Shown piece after piece: positions 17,039 through 25,717 of a DNA stretch of 43,373 nucleotides. Numbering within the stretch: position 1 is the first letter of the stretch; each line of letters starts with the position of its first letter. Both the position numbers and the translations under genes were made by a program. The notes below the pieces were generated by a model, which was not told the DNA's origin, did not search any database, and saw nothing but the letters and a program-made list of their open reading frames with translations. Source of the DNA: Planctomycetota bacterium (GTDB lineage: Bacteria; Planctomycetota; Phycisphaerae; Sedimentisphaerales; Anaerohalosphaeraceae); contig VGXU01000018.1 of assembly GCA_016873215.1 (NCBI GenBank), positions 1-43,373 on the forward strand, in the 5' to 3' direction.

Positions 17039-18475
17039 CTAAAATTCTCTCGTTTCAACTGCAATATCAGGCAAAGGGAGCACCGCTTTTTCATGCGGCG
17101 ACTCTAAGACCTCGATGGTTCGCCATTTGCCGCTGCGATAACGCAGGTATAAAATCCCGCTGAAGAGCATCAGTACCGTACACAGCATAACCCACGCCGA
17201 CGACGGCGTAAAGTCTAAAACCCGCAGCGCGACAGCGACCACGGCCACCAGCGTCCAGTGCGTACCGACCGAAATGCACATCACCCAGAATGTATCTCCC
17301 GCCCCTCGCAGCGCTCCGCCGAAAACCAGCATCATCGCATCGGCCATCACGTACAGCGCCGCCAGACGCAGCATAAACACCGCAACTGGAAAGGCCTCGG
17401 CAAATATCGCCTCCGGCCGGATCGGGCGAAATATGCCCACAAGAAACTCCGGAAAACACGCAAACATCATCAGCGTACAGAACGAATACAGCCACGCCAG
17501 CTTCAATCCCGACATCGTAGCGCGATGCGCGGTATCGGGATTTCGGGCGCCCATATACCGACCGACCAGACTGACAACACCAATATTGACGCCGATCAGC
17601 GGAATAAACGAAACCATATCCCAGTTAAAAACCACCGTCACTGCCGTCGCCGCAACTAGCCCGCGCGAATGAAATATCAGCACCATAATATCAAAGGCCA
17701 GCAAATTCAGAAAAAACTCCACGCCCGACGGATAGCCGAACCGCAACAGTTTTTTCATCACGTTCCCGTCGTAATTGAATGACTCCATCACGGCATATTC
17801 ATTACGATTGGTCTTGCGAAAATAGGCCCATGCCAGAACACACAGTCCGACAACTTCCCCGATAATCGTGGCATACGCCGCCCCGGCAATTCCCATCGAC
17901 GGGACGCCGAATTTGCCGAAAATGAAAATATAATCCAGCACCACGTTGACTACCATCGCCAGCATAGCGGAAAACATAACGATTCGCGTCCTTCCAATGC
18001 CGGAAAAGAAACAGCTCATACAGTTTCTCAGCAGGTCGATAATCACCCAATACAGCAGGATGTTGAAATAAACCTTTTGCAGCACAAGCTGCTCGGCGGG
18101 AATCTTCATCGCCTCAAATAGCCACAGCCCCAGTGGCCGACAGGCTAAAATGATCGGGTAAGCCAATAGACAGATAATCATCGCCTGGGTCGTCGCCGCC
18201 GGACAGCGTTCTTTTTGCCCGGCCCCCAGGTATTGCGCAACCAGCGCCGTGCTGTAGCCGGTCAGGCCGATAACGAACGTCGTCAGCATAAAACAGGTCA
18301 GTCCGCCGCCCATCGCCGCGCTCATCTGCTGGGAACTGAGCCGCGATAAAAACAGCCGGTCGGTAAAAATCATCACCGTTCCGCAGGCGCTGGATACCAC
18401 CATCGGCAGCGCGATAACCAGCATCTCCCGAATACCGCCGGGACCGTCACAATGTCGTTTCAGAAAATCATTCAT
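17039..18475 (-). CDS. MATE-family efflux transporter
   Basis: A 478-residue membrane protein with about 12 hydrophobic helices in two homologous halves, typical of MATE/DinF exporters. The first half opens with GIREMLVIALPMVVSSACGTVMIFTDRLFLSRL and contains ALVAQYLGAGQKER. The second half contains VVSLVGRYMGARNPDTA and FGGALRGAGDTFWVM, both conserved MATE loops. It would export cationic drugs or metabolites driven by Na+ or H+. The frame is open to 18622, but that extension runs through a perfect hairpin; the ATG at 18475 (MNDFLKRHCDG) behind GGGGG is preferred. It is the first gene of a MATE-gpr pair. Confidence 0.88.
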   Translation of the reverse strand: MNDFLKRHCDGPGGIREMLVIALPMVVSSACGTVMIFTDRLFLSRLSSQQMSAAMGGGLTCFMLTTFVIGLTGYSTALVAQYLGAGQKERCPAATTQAMIICLLAYPIILACRPLGLWLFEAMKIPAEQLVLQKVYFNILLYWVIIDLLRNCMSCFFSGIGRTRIVMFSAMLAMVVNVVLDYIFIFGKFGVPSMGIAGAAYATIIGEVVGLCVLAWAYFRKTNRNEYAVMESFNYDGNVMKKLLRFGYPSGVEFFLNLLAFDIMVLIFHSRGLVAATAVTVVFNWDMVSFIPLIGVNIGVVSLVGRYMGARNPDTAHRATMSGLKLAWLYSFCTLMMFACFPEFLVGIFRPIRPEAIFAEAFPVAVFMLRLAALYVMADAMMLVFGGALRGAGDTFWVMCISVGTHWTLVAVVAVALRVLDFTPSSAWVMLCTVLMLFSGILYLRYRSGKWRTIEVLESPHEKAVLPLPDIAVETREF

Positions 18476-18563
18476 CCCCCGATTGTAAAGCCAAACAGCA
18501 AAACGAAAAAGAAAAAAAGCCCCAAACGTCAGTAAGGGGAAATTGTAAGCCCTGAGTTGGGTG

Positions 18564-18591
18564 CCCTGCTTGTCTCCGACAAGCAGGTTTT
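18564..18591 (+). repeat. perfect 10-bp hairpin upstream of the MATE gene
   Basis: CCTGCTTGTC, a TCC loop and GACAAGCAGG form a perfect 10-bp stem, followed on the plus strand by TTTTT. It looks like a plus-strand terminator, but no plus-strand gene precedes it. It may be a dispersed hairpin or act on antisense transcription. Confidence 0.5.
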
Positions 18592-18646
18592 TCAAAGAAG
18601 CGACACTAAAACAACCCTCCATTCCTCAACCTCTGTAAATATTTCA

Positions 18647-20113
18647 TTACGAGGATTTTTCAGGCAGATCAATAGAGGTTCCCACGCTTCGAAGCCATGA
18701 GTAGATTTTTTTGTCGGCGCTGGTTTCGGCAAAAAGGGCGAAGGTTTGCTTAAGGTCAATTTCCACCCGTTCGCCATATTCCTTTTTTCGAAGGTCCAGG
18801 AATCGTGACATGAAATCCCGACCGTATCGTTTTTCAAGCTCCAGGATGAGCCACACAGCTTTTTTTTGATAAATGTGATCGCCTCGGTTTTTTTCCATTT
18901 GCATCAGGTCAATTTTGCTAAACCCGGGATCTATTTTGCCCAGTTCGGTAATAATTTCGTCCAATTCTTTATGAGCACTCTGGGCATATCCGAGTTTTTC
19001 AGCAACCCTCATTCCAACAATTGACGCCCACCCCTCAGAGAAAGCCCACGGCAAAGGCCCTTCCGTCGAATGAGTGAATTCATGGCCAAAAACCTTGAGC
19101 GGGTAAGCCGGGTCTTCTCCATAAGCACAAACGCCAATGGCATGAATCCCGGCCCATCCGCCGCCGCCGCCGGAAAGAAAATGAACAGTAAAATCCTTGC
19201 TCTCTGGCAAACCACGGCCGTTGTTGTCTCGAACAACTTTAAGAATATCAGGAATTGAATCCATTAACCTCAGCGCCGCTTCTTCATGCGGTTTGGAGTA
19301 TCGAAATATCAGCGAACCATTACGTTTGGAGTTTTCCGCAAAGACACGCGCCATCCGGCCGGGAGTGGTTGAACGTTTATTCCCGACCAGCCATTTGAAT
19401 ATTGCCGTAGTCGTCCCAGCAGACGCCACTTTCATATTCTTGTCCCGTTGAGACGTAAAATCCCAATACGTCCCGTCATCCGGCCAAAATACTACTCGTC
19501 CTTTTCCGATCGCAACAGCCGCTGCCGCCGGCTGCCCCATTGCATCTTCGACTAAAACCGCCTGCCCCTTTTTCTTGCCCAGTGTAAACGGGACACCACG
19601 CGTAGGCACTTTATAGGGGGAACCTGTCGATACCATCTTCTGGGTCGCCCGCAAAGGTGACTTGCCGCCTCTGATGATTGTAAATCCAAACCGGGTTGCC
19701 AGCCGCTCGGCAGGCATATCGGGACGGGTGACGAGAATTAATTGCCCTCCTTCGGTCACATAGTCAAAAAGCAGTTGCTCTTCCGCTTCGCTCAAAGCAG
19801 CTTTGCACTGTGTTTGCAGAACAAAGACAACATCATAATCATGGATACTTGCTAATGCCCCGAGTGATGCGTCAAAGAGAACCGCATCAAAACCTGCCGG
19901 CACGAGCATACGCTCCGCCAGGTCATCATAGGCAAACAGCCATTCATGACTGCGATCAATATATACAATGGGAAATTCCTGTCTCACAGAGGGAGCTTTT
20001 TCAGAAACAAATGGAGTGGATTGGCTGGCGGCATCCGGCACCCTATTCTCCGAATGACTAAAGGAAGACAACAAAATCCCTGCCATGACAGCAATATAAA
20101 CTCGCCATTTCAT
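18647..20113 (-). CDS. secreted metallopeptidase-like protein with HExxH motif
   Basis: A 488-residue exported protein with an N-terminal signal peptide (MKWRVYIAVMAGILLSSFSHS). Residues about 45-245 form a Rossmann-like domain resembling DUF4350/glutamine-amidotransferase-like folds (YVTEGGQLILVTR, GKGRVVFWPDDGTYWDF). The C-terminal half contains HEFTH at 344-348 and FSEGW with Glu360, the spacing of gluzincin zinc peptidases. It could trim surface proteins or glycoproteins outside the cell; no MEROPS family is recognised with confidence. Its ATG lies 3 bp after the photolyase stop, and its AAAGGA ribosome site is inside the photolyase end, so the two are translationally coupled. Confidence 0.7.
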   Translation of the reverse strand: MKWRVYIAVMAGILLSSFSHSENRVPDAASQSTPFVSEKAPSVRQEFPIVYIDRSHEWLFAYDDLAERMLVPAGFDAVLFDASLGALASIHDYDVVFVLQTQCKAALSEAEEQLLFDYVTEGGQLILVTRPDMPAERLATRFGFTIIRGGKSPLRATQKMVSTGSPYKVPTRGVPFTLGKKKGQAVLVEDAMGQPAAAAVAIGKGRVVFWPDDGTYWDFTSQRDKNMKVASAGTTTAIFKWLVGNKRSTTPGRMARVFAENSKRNGSLIFRYSKPHEEAALRLMDSIPDILKVVRDNNGRGLPESKDFTVHFLSGGGGGWAGIHAIGVCAYGEDPAYPLKVFGHEFTHSTEGPLPWAFSEGWASIVGMRVAEKLGYAQSAHKELDEIITELGKIDPGFSKIDLMQMEKNRGDHIYQKKAVWLILELEKRYGRDFMSRFLDLRKKEYGERVEIDLKQTFALFAETSADKKIYSWLRSVGTSIDLPEKSS

Positions 20114-20116
20114 TTT

Positions 20117-21457
20117 TTACAGTCCTTTAACTTTTTCAATATACGCTTCTATGTCGAATTTTCGTTTCAGCCCCGCGAAATTCATATACCGCACCTTGCC
20201 GAAGATTTGCCGCTCACCCCACGGCCGGTCGTGCTTGCCGAAGCACCACGCCACCCCCGCAAAGCTGTTCGGGTCGCGCCCATCCAGTTCATATTTATTA
20301 TTGAGATACAACGCCCATTCAAAGGCCTGCTTTGGCGATTCTGTCCATTCAAGAATCTTCTTGCCCCAGTACATCCGCATATAATTATGCATCTTGCCGC
20401 TCTTGACCATTTCCATCTGCGCGGCGTTCCACGCCGGGTCGTGCGTCCGCGCCTCCTCCAACTGCTCCAGTGTATAAACATACTCCCGCTTATCTTTGGC
20501 GTGAACCCGCAGCGTATTCAATGCCCAGTTCGGCAAAGCATCATATTGGTCATATCGCAGATTATACCAGACATAGTTAAACGCCAGTTCCCGCCGGACA
20601 ATCAACTCCTCCAGAAACGCCTCTTTGCCGGGGCTTCTGGTCTTTTTAATCGCCAGCACGATTTCCAGCGGACTGATTTGCCCAAAATGCAGATACGGAC
20701 TCAAATGCGACTGAATATCCAGCGTCGGGTCGGCCCGACTCCCGCCATACAGATTGAGTTTGTCCGCGATAAACAATTTCAGCCGCCGTTTCGCCTCCGC
20801 CGCACCGCCCTTAAACACCTTCGACGGCAAAACGGAGTTGTCAATTTTCATTTTGCTTAACGCCGCTTCAATGTTATCTAAGCAAACACTCTCAAAATCG
20901 GAAGAAAACCTGCATTCCAATTTTCCCCGCCCCATCGGCACAAGAAATTTCTTCAACTGCCGACAAATTCGCGGCCGCAGCGTCCCGGCTGAAAAATTCT
21001 CCTTATCGGAGGCAATCTTCACCGGCACAACAACATTGGTGGCTACCTCGGTCATCGCGCAGTCAATCGCCTCCGCTATGTCCCGCCGCCATTGCCGCTG
21101 AATCCGCAGATAACCGTCGTCAGCGACAACTACATCCGCCTCACGCGCCAGTCTCGGCACAATCTCCCCCGGCCAGCCTTTCTGAATCGCCAGCAATATC
21201 CCCCGCCTTGCCAAATCTTTCTGCGTCTGGGCCAGCCCTTCAAGCATAAATTGATAATGCCGCAGGTTTGCTTCGGGATAGTCCGTCAAAACAAAAACCG
21301 CCAGCAGGGACTTGTGTCTTTCATTGGCCGTCTGTATCGCATATTCCAGCGCGTGATTAAAATCGGCCCGCTGCGCCGCCTGCATCCAGTACAAAACATA
21401 CGCCCCGTCCCGCACCGGCCTGTCGTTAAGCTCCTGTATTCGTTCCTTCTGAATCAT
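20117..21457 (-). CDS. phrB: class II CPD photolyase
   Basis: A 446-residue flavoprotein that splits UV-induced cyclobutane pyrimidine dimers with light energy. The N-terminal antenna domain begins with AYVLYWMQAAQRADFNHAL. The C-terminal FAD domain carries LSPYLHFGQISP, ELAFNYVWYN, HNYMRMYWGKKILEWT and WCFGKHDRPWGER, which are class II hallmarks and differ from class I/cryptochrome. Length is typical. AGGAA precedes the ATG at 21457. It heads a two-gene unit with the secreted peptidase, an unusual partner. Photolyase suggests that the host or its ancestors met sunlight. Confidence 0.94.
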   Translation of the reverse strand: MIQKERIQELNDRPVRDGAYVLYWMQAAQRADFNHALEYAIQTANERHKSLLAVFVLTDYPEANLRHYQFMLEGLAQTQKDLARRGILLAIQKGWPGEIVPRLAREADVVVADDGYLRIQRQWRRDIAEAIDCAMTEVATNVVVPVKIASDKENFSAGTLRPRICRQLKKFLVPMGRGKLECRFSSDFESVCLDNIEAALSKMKIDNSVLPSKVFKGGAAEAKRRLKLFIADKLNLYGGSRADPTLDIQSHLSPYLHFGQISPLEIVLAIKKTRSPGKEAFLEELIVRRELAFNYVWYNLRYDQYDALPNWALNTLRVHAKDKREYVYTLEQLEEARTHDPAWNAAQMEMVKSGKMHNYMRMYWGKKILEWTESPKQAFEWALYLNNKYELDGRDPNSFAGVAWCFGKHDRPWGERQIFGKVRYMNFAGLKRKFDIEAYIEKVKGL

Positions 21458-21603
21458 TGACTATTCCTGGCTAAATAAAAATCAGTCACCATTCTACAGC
21501 CGCCGGGCCATAAATAAATGGAAAATTTTCTTATCATAAAGTATTATTCTGCATAAAATTCATAAAAACGTGATCAATTATAAATAATGCAAGGTTGGAA
21601 TGG

Positions 21604-22311
21604 ATGATTCAGCCTGATTCGCTTAAAAAGTACTATTCGGATATTTCGCTGGCGGCTCTGGTGGCGGCCAATATGATACCCATTTACGGCGTGATATATC
21701 TCGGATGGGACGCCTTTTCCATCGTCCTGCTGTATTGGGCAGAAAATATCGTCGTCGGCTTTTACAATATCCTCAAGATCGTCTTCGCAAAGGTTGGACC
21801 CACGATACTGCAAATCGGCAAGCTGTTCTTAATTCCCTTCTTCATCATCCATTATGGTGGTTTTGTCGCTGTCCACGGCCTCTTTATTTTTGTGCTGTCT
21901 GGCAAAGGCGCTGCCGACAAGGCGATGGGAATAGGCGGCCATCCCTGGCCGTGTTTTCTGGTTTTTGTACAGTTGCTCATCCACGTCATCCGGCATTGCT
22001 GGATGACCATACCGACGAATATGAAATATATGATTGGGACTTTGTTCTTAAGTCACGGCGTCTCGTTTGTCCGCAATTATATCCTCGGCGGCGAGTACCT
22101 GACGGCAAAGCCAAAGGAACTGATGGGCCAGCCCTATTCCCGCATTATGGTTATGCACATCGCAATTATTGCAGGGGCGTTTATCTCAGCCGCTATGGGC
22201 TCACCCGTCGGCGTCCTTATTGTTCTGATCGTCCTGAAAACCATCATCGACATCAAACTTCACCTCCGCCAGCACAGAAAAGCCGCTCATCCCATACCAA
22301 AATCTGCATAA
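21604..22311 (+). CDS. DUF6498-like integral membrane protein
   Basis: A 235-residue membrane protein with about six hydrophobic helices. LLYWAENIVVGFYNILKIVF in the second helix is the signature I associate with DUF6498 proteins, whose function is unknown. Conserved polar residues follow in FFIIHYGGFVAVHG and SHGVSFVRNYI. The frame also permits a TTG at 21595, but AAGG stands 9 nt before the ATG at 21604 (MIQPDSLKKYYSD), which is chosen. It is a single plus-strand gene that converges on typA. Confidence 0.75.
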   Translation: MIQPDSLKKYYSDISLAALVAANMIPIYGVIYLGWDAFSIVLLYWAENIVVGFYNILKIVFAKVGPTILQIGKLFLIPFFIIHYGGFVAVHGLFIFVLSGKGAADKAMGIGGHPWPCFLVFVQLLIHVIRHCWMTIPTNMKYMIGTLFLSHGVSFVRNYILGGEYLTAKPKELMGQPYSRIMVMHIAIIAGAFISAAMGSPVGVLIVLIVLKTIIDIKLHLRQHRKAAHPIPKSA

Positions 22312-22313
22312 TA

Positions 22314-22348
22314 CTGAGAATATCTGGTATTCTTAGTTTTGTTTTTTT
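22314..22348 (+). terminator. Rho-independent terminator after the DUF6498-like gene
   Basis: CTGAGAATA pairs with TATTCTTAG across TCTGG (one G-U pair), then TTTTGTTTTTTT. The T-run overlaps the last codons of the convergent typA, whose Lys-rich tail it encodes. Confidence 0.75.
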
Positions 22349-24195
22349 CGGGCGCTGCGCTTCCGGTCAGCTTCCTTCAGCAGCCGTTTGCGTATTCGAA
22401 TGGTTTTGGGCGTAATCTCAACCAGCTCGTCTTCCTGAATATACTCCATTGCCTGCTCAAGACTCATTTTTCGCGGTGCCTTGACGCGGGCATTGTCGTC
22501 TTTGCCCGCCGCGCGCATATTCGTCAGTTGCTTGGCCTTGACCGCGTTGACCGGAATGTCGTTATCCTTGCAATGCTCACCGACCACCTGTCCTTCATAA
22601 ACCTGCTCACCCGGCTCAACAAAAAATGTCCCGCGGTCAAACAGCGCGTCCAGCGCATAAGCCGTAACGCTGCCGGCTTCCATTGCGATCATCACCCCCG
22701 CCTGCCGCTGCGGAATCGAGCCGCGCATCGGCTCGTATCGTTCAAAATTATGATGCAGCACCGCCCTGCCCTGCGTGGCCGTCAGCAGCCGCGCGTGAAG
22801 ACCGAATAACCCGCGCGAGGGAATGTGAAATTCCATGTGGATATATTTATCCGCGCCGGTTTTGGAATCCATGCTGATCATTTCACTTCGCCGGTCGCCC
22901 AAAAGGCTTATCACGGAGTTCTGGCAGTCCACAGGACAGTCAACCACAAGCCGTTCAATGGGTTCCTGCCGTACACCATTTATCTGTCGGATAATGACCT
23001 GCGGTTTGCCGACGGTCAGCTCGTAACCTTCCCGCCGCATATTTTCCAGCAGAATGCCCAGATGCAAAAGTCCCCGTCCGGAAACTAAAAATTCATCCGC
23101 CGTCTGTCCCGCTTCAACCTGCATGGCGACATTGGTTTTGAGTTCCTTGTCTAACCGTTCCTTAATATGCCGGCTGGTCACATATTTCCCGTCGCGCCCG
23201 GCGAACGGCCCGTCATTGACGCGAAACGTCATATTCATCGTCGGCTCATCCACCGCAATAATCGGAAGTGCGTTGGGATTTTCGTCACAGGCGATAGTGT
23301 TGCCGATATCAATCGGGTCTAAACCCGCGATAGCGCAAATATCTCCCGCCTCACAATAGTCCGTGTGTTTTTTCCCAAGGCCGTCAAAGGAATAAAGCTG
23401 CACAATTTTCTGCCGCGTATGACCGCCCTCATTGTCAATGACCGTCACCATCTCGGCCTGGGATACCGAACCCGCGAAAATCCGGCCAATTGCGATGCGG
23501 CCGACATAATCCGAATACTCAAGAGTCGTCACCAGCATTTGCAATGGGGCGTCCTCATTGGCTTTAGGCGCCGGGATGTGCTGGATAATCGCGTCAAAAA
23601 TGGGCTGAAGGTTGGTACTGGGCTTGGCAAGGTCGGTGGTCGCCCAGCCTTCTCTGCTCGAGGCGAAAATCACCGGAAAATCCAGTGCGCGGTCGTCGGC
23701 GTTGAGCGACACAAACAAATCAAACACCTCATTGACCGCGTCGTGAGGACGGGCATCGGTGCGGTCAACCTTGTTGATGACGACGATGGGCTTGAGTTTG
23801 TGATACAGCGCCTTGGACAAAACAAAACGCGTCTGCGGCATCGGGCCGTCAAACGCATCAACCAGCAGTAGTACCCCGTCGGCCATCTTCAACACACGTT
23901 CCACCTCGCCGCCGAAATCCGCATGGCCGGGCGTGTCAATGATATTGATTTTGTATTCTTCACCGTCCGGGCTGGTGTAGTGAATGGCGCAATTTTTGGA
24001 AAGTATCGTGATGCCGCGTTCGCGTTCCAGCGGATTGGAATCCATAATCAAACCATACTCTCCGCCGGCCAGTTTATCCAGCTCAGCGTCCCGGAACATC
24101 CCGGATTGATAGAGAAGCCGGTCAACAAGCGTCGTCTTGCCATGGTCAACATGAGCTATAATCGCTACATTACGAATATGTACCGCTGTGGACAT
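22333..24195 (-). CDS. typA: ribosome-associated GTPase TypA/BipA
   Basis: A translational GTPase of 620 residues, close to the usual 600-610. The G-domain motifs are intact: [32 protein letters not shown] and SSREG. They are followed by the beta-barrel domain, EF-G-like domains ([19 protein letters not shown]) and the TypA-specific C-terminal domain ([24 protein letters not shown]). It binds the 70S ribosome and helps 50S assembly and stress or cold adaptation. AGGATGG precedes the ATG. It is monocistronic, between a terminator upstream and a convergent gene downstream. The C-terminus ends in a basic tail, KRSARKKQN. Confidence 0.96.
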   Translation of the reverse strand: MSTAVHIRNVAIIAHVDHGKTTLVDRLLYQSGMFRDAELDKLAGGEYGLIMDSNPLERERGITILSKNCAIHYTSPDGEEYKINIIDTPGHADFGGEVERVLKMADGVLLLVDAFDGPMPQTRFVLSKALYHKLKPIVVINKVDRTDARPHDAVNEVFDLFVSLNADDRALDFPVIFASSREGWATTDLAKPSTNLQPIFDAIIQHIPAPKANEDAPLQMLVTTLEYSDYVGRIAIGRIFAGSVSQAEMVTVIDNEGGHTRQKIVQLYSFDGLGKKHTDYCEAGDICAIAGLDPIDIGNTIACDENPNALPIIAVDEPTMNMTFRVNDGPFAGRDGKYVTSRHIKERLDKELKTNVAMQVEAGQTADEFLVSGRGLLHLGILLENMRREGYELTVGKPQVIIRQINGVRQEPIERLVVDCPVDCQNSVISLLGDRRSEMISMDSKTGADKYIHMEFHIPSRGLFGLHARLLTATQGRAVLHHNFERYEPMRGSIPQRQAGVMIAMEAGSVTAYALDALFDRGTFFVEPGEQVYEGQVVGEHCKDNDIPVNAVKAKQLTNMRAAGKDDNARVKAPRKMSLEQAMEYIQEDELVEITPKTIRIRKRLLKEADRKRSARKKQN

Positions 24196-24230
24196 ACACC
24201 ATCCTGTTTCTTGTTAATATATCTGTTCAT

Positions 24231-24269
24231 AAAAAAAGAATAAGGCCGCAAACTTTATCTTTTGCGGCC
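24231..24269 (-). terminator. Rho-independent terminator after the winged-helix gene
   Basis: On the minus strand GGCCGCAAA pairs perfectly with TTTGCGGCC across AGATAAAG and is followed by TTATTCTTTTTTT. It ends transcription of the small gene at 24392-24613, upstream of typA. Confidence 0.85.
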
Positions 24270-24391
24270 GAAATGTCAATCAAAAATCGGCTGGTGAAAA
24301 TCCGCCCAATAACTACACAATGGACACACCATCCCTCCTTGCCACACGGCGGGTCGGACCGATTCTTCGGATGGTTTTCACGAAATCAGTA

Positions 24392-24613
24392 TTAACTGCA
24401 GCAGCACTCAGAAGGGGAAAGGCTTACGAATACGATTTTGCCTTTTTCCTCAAGTTTGATTTTACCCTCACGGGCCAGCCAGCCCAGGGCCATTTGCGCC
24501 AGTTGAGCGTTCACATCCGCTTTCTTGGGCAGAGTGGCAAGGGTTATAGGCTCCTTACTCTTGGCAAGGGTCTGCCAGATTTGTCCCGCTGCTTGTCCAA
24601 TTTTGCCATTCAT
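24392..24613 (-). CDS. small winged helix-turn-helix protein (DUF2582-like) with a Cys-rich tail
   Basis: A 73-residue protein (MNGKIGQAAGQIWQTLAK...) matching the DUF2582 winged-helix family in length and in the pattern GxIWxxL, LxxLxKxxxxxxxxxxMALGWLAREGKI, and a closing beta hairpin (KLEEKGKIVFVSL). Such proteins are predicted DNA-binding or protein-interaction modules; none is well characterised to my knowledge. The tail SECCCS ends in three consecutive cysteines, which could bind metal or react to redox. The ATG at 24613 has GGAG 9 nt upstream. It has its own promoter and a strong terminator, so it is a free-standing unit. Confidence 0.75.
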   Translation of the reverse strand: MNGKIGQAAGQIWQTLAKSKEPITLATLPKKADVNAQLAQMALGWLAREGKIKLEEKGKIVFVSLSPSECCCS

Positions 24614-24663
24614 AGTTTTATACTCCATTAAAAAAGAGAGAATCCTTCCTGATTTGTTGCCCA

Positions 24664-24691
24664 ATTATACCCCAAAAAGTTTTAATTGCAA
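24664..24691 (-). promoter_or_regulatory. sigma-70-type promoter of the winged-helix gene
   Basis: Minus-strand TTGCAA (24691-24686) and a perfect TATAAT (24669-24664) are 16 bp apart. The predicted leader is about 45 nt. Confidence 0.6.
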
Positions 24692-24754
24692 TACAGAAAA
24701 TAGAGATAAAATGGGGCCTCCCGGATGTCTCAAAAAATAATTTTTCATCCCCGC

Positions 24755-24783
24755 TTGCCTTGCTTGGCCGGATGCGATAAAAT
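24755..24783 (+). promoter_or_regulatory. probable promoter of the uronate operon
   Basis: TTGCCT at 24755-24760 and TAAAAT at 24778-24783 are 17 bp apart, about 36 nt before the expected leader end at the ATG. The -35 matches 4 of 6 and the -10 matches 5 of 6. No operator dyad was seen. Confidence 0.45.
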
Positions 24784-24825
24784 AACCCTGTATTATGGAC
24801 TATTTTTAGGATTGAGGACTCGGAT

Positions 24826-25644
24826 ATGAAAGATTTATTCAGTGTCAAGGATAAATGTATTGTCGTCACGGGCGGCGCCGGCGTCTTATGCGGTGCTATT
24901 GCCGAAGACTTGGCCGCGGCGGGAGCCAAAGTTTGTATTGCCGATTATGACGAGAAACGGGCCAATGCGCTGGCTGGGAAAATTACCGCCACCGGCGGCT
25001 TCGCCCTGCCCGTCAGGATTAACGTCCTCGACAAAAAAGAGGTGCAGGACGCCTTCGCCTGTGCCCTGGAAAGTATGGGCAGGATTGACATCCTCATAAA
25101 CGGCGCAGGCGGAAATAAAAAAGAAGCAACCACGTCCGACCAGATGAAGTTTTTCGACCTCCCTGCCGAAGCTCTGCGAGGCGTGTTTGATTTGAACTTT
25201 TTGGGAACGTTTCTTCCCTCTCAGGTATTCGGACGTTATTTTGCCGAGCAAAAGCGAGGGTTAATTCTAAACGTTTCCAGTATGAATGCGTTTCGTCCGC
25301 TGACCAAAATCTGCGGCTACTCCGCCGCCAAAGCCGCTGTCAGCAACTTCACTCAGTGGCTGGCCGTACACATGTGCCAGAATTACTCCACCGATATCCG
25401 CGTCAATGCCATTGCGCCGGGATTTTTCCTCACCGAACAGAACCGCTTCCTCCTGACCGACGAAAAAACCGGACAGCTTACCCCTCGCGGCAAAACGATT
25501 CTGGACCATACGCCCATGGGCCGGTTCGGCTCACCCGAAGAATTATTCGGCGCCGTCCGCTGGCTGCTTAGTGATGCCTCCAAATTCGTCACCGGCATCG
25601 TCGTACCGATTGACGGCGGCTTCAGCGCCTTCAGCGGCGTCTAA
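24826..25644 (+). CDS. uxuB: SDR-type D-mannonate oxidoreductase (fructuronate reductase)
   Basis: A 272-residue short-chain dehydrogenase. The cofactor loop is TGGAGVLCG (residues 15-23), with INGAGGN at about 91-97, catalytic Ser151/152, and YSAAK with Tyr165 and Lys169. The stretches SSMNAFRPLTKI, NFTQWLAVH and APGFFLTEQNRF are those of the Bacillus YjmF/UxuB group, which interconverts D-fructuronate and D-mannonate with NAD(P)H. It is the first gene of the plus-strand operon that ends with glucuronate isomerase, whose product is fructuronate, so pathway context agrees. GAGGACTCGG precedes the ATG. Gluconate 5-dehydrogenase is a possible alternative within SDRs but is less similar. Confidence 0.82.
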   Translation: MKDLFSVKDKCIVVTGGAGVLCGAIAEDLAAAGAKVCIADYDEKRANALAGKITATGGFALPVRINVLDKKEVQDAFACALESMGRIDILINGAGGNKKEATTSDQMKFFDLPAEALRGVFDLNFLGTFLPSQVFGRYFAEQKRGLILNVSSMNAFRPLTKICGYSAAKAAVSNFTQWLAVHMCQNYSTDIRVNAIAPGFFLTEQNRFLLTDEKTGQLTPRGKTILDHTPMGRFGSPEELFGAVRWLLSDASKFVTGIVVPIDGGFSAFSGV

Positions 25645-25717
25645 CACAAAAACAGAAATATTGTGAAGCAATGAATCCTTTTGGAAAAATGATCCTTGGC
25701 AAAATAAGGATTGGAAT

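Noticed and set aside
18519-18547. CCCC/GGGG stem followed by CTTTTTTT upstream of the MATE gene as a terminator of the photolyase unit.
   Set aside because: Only a 4-bp stem with a 12-nt loop; too weak to call.
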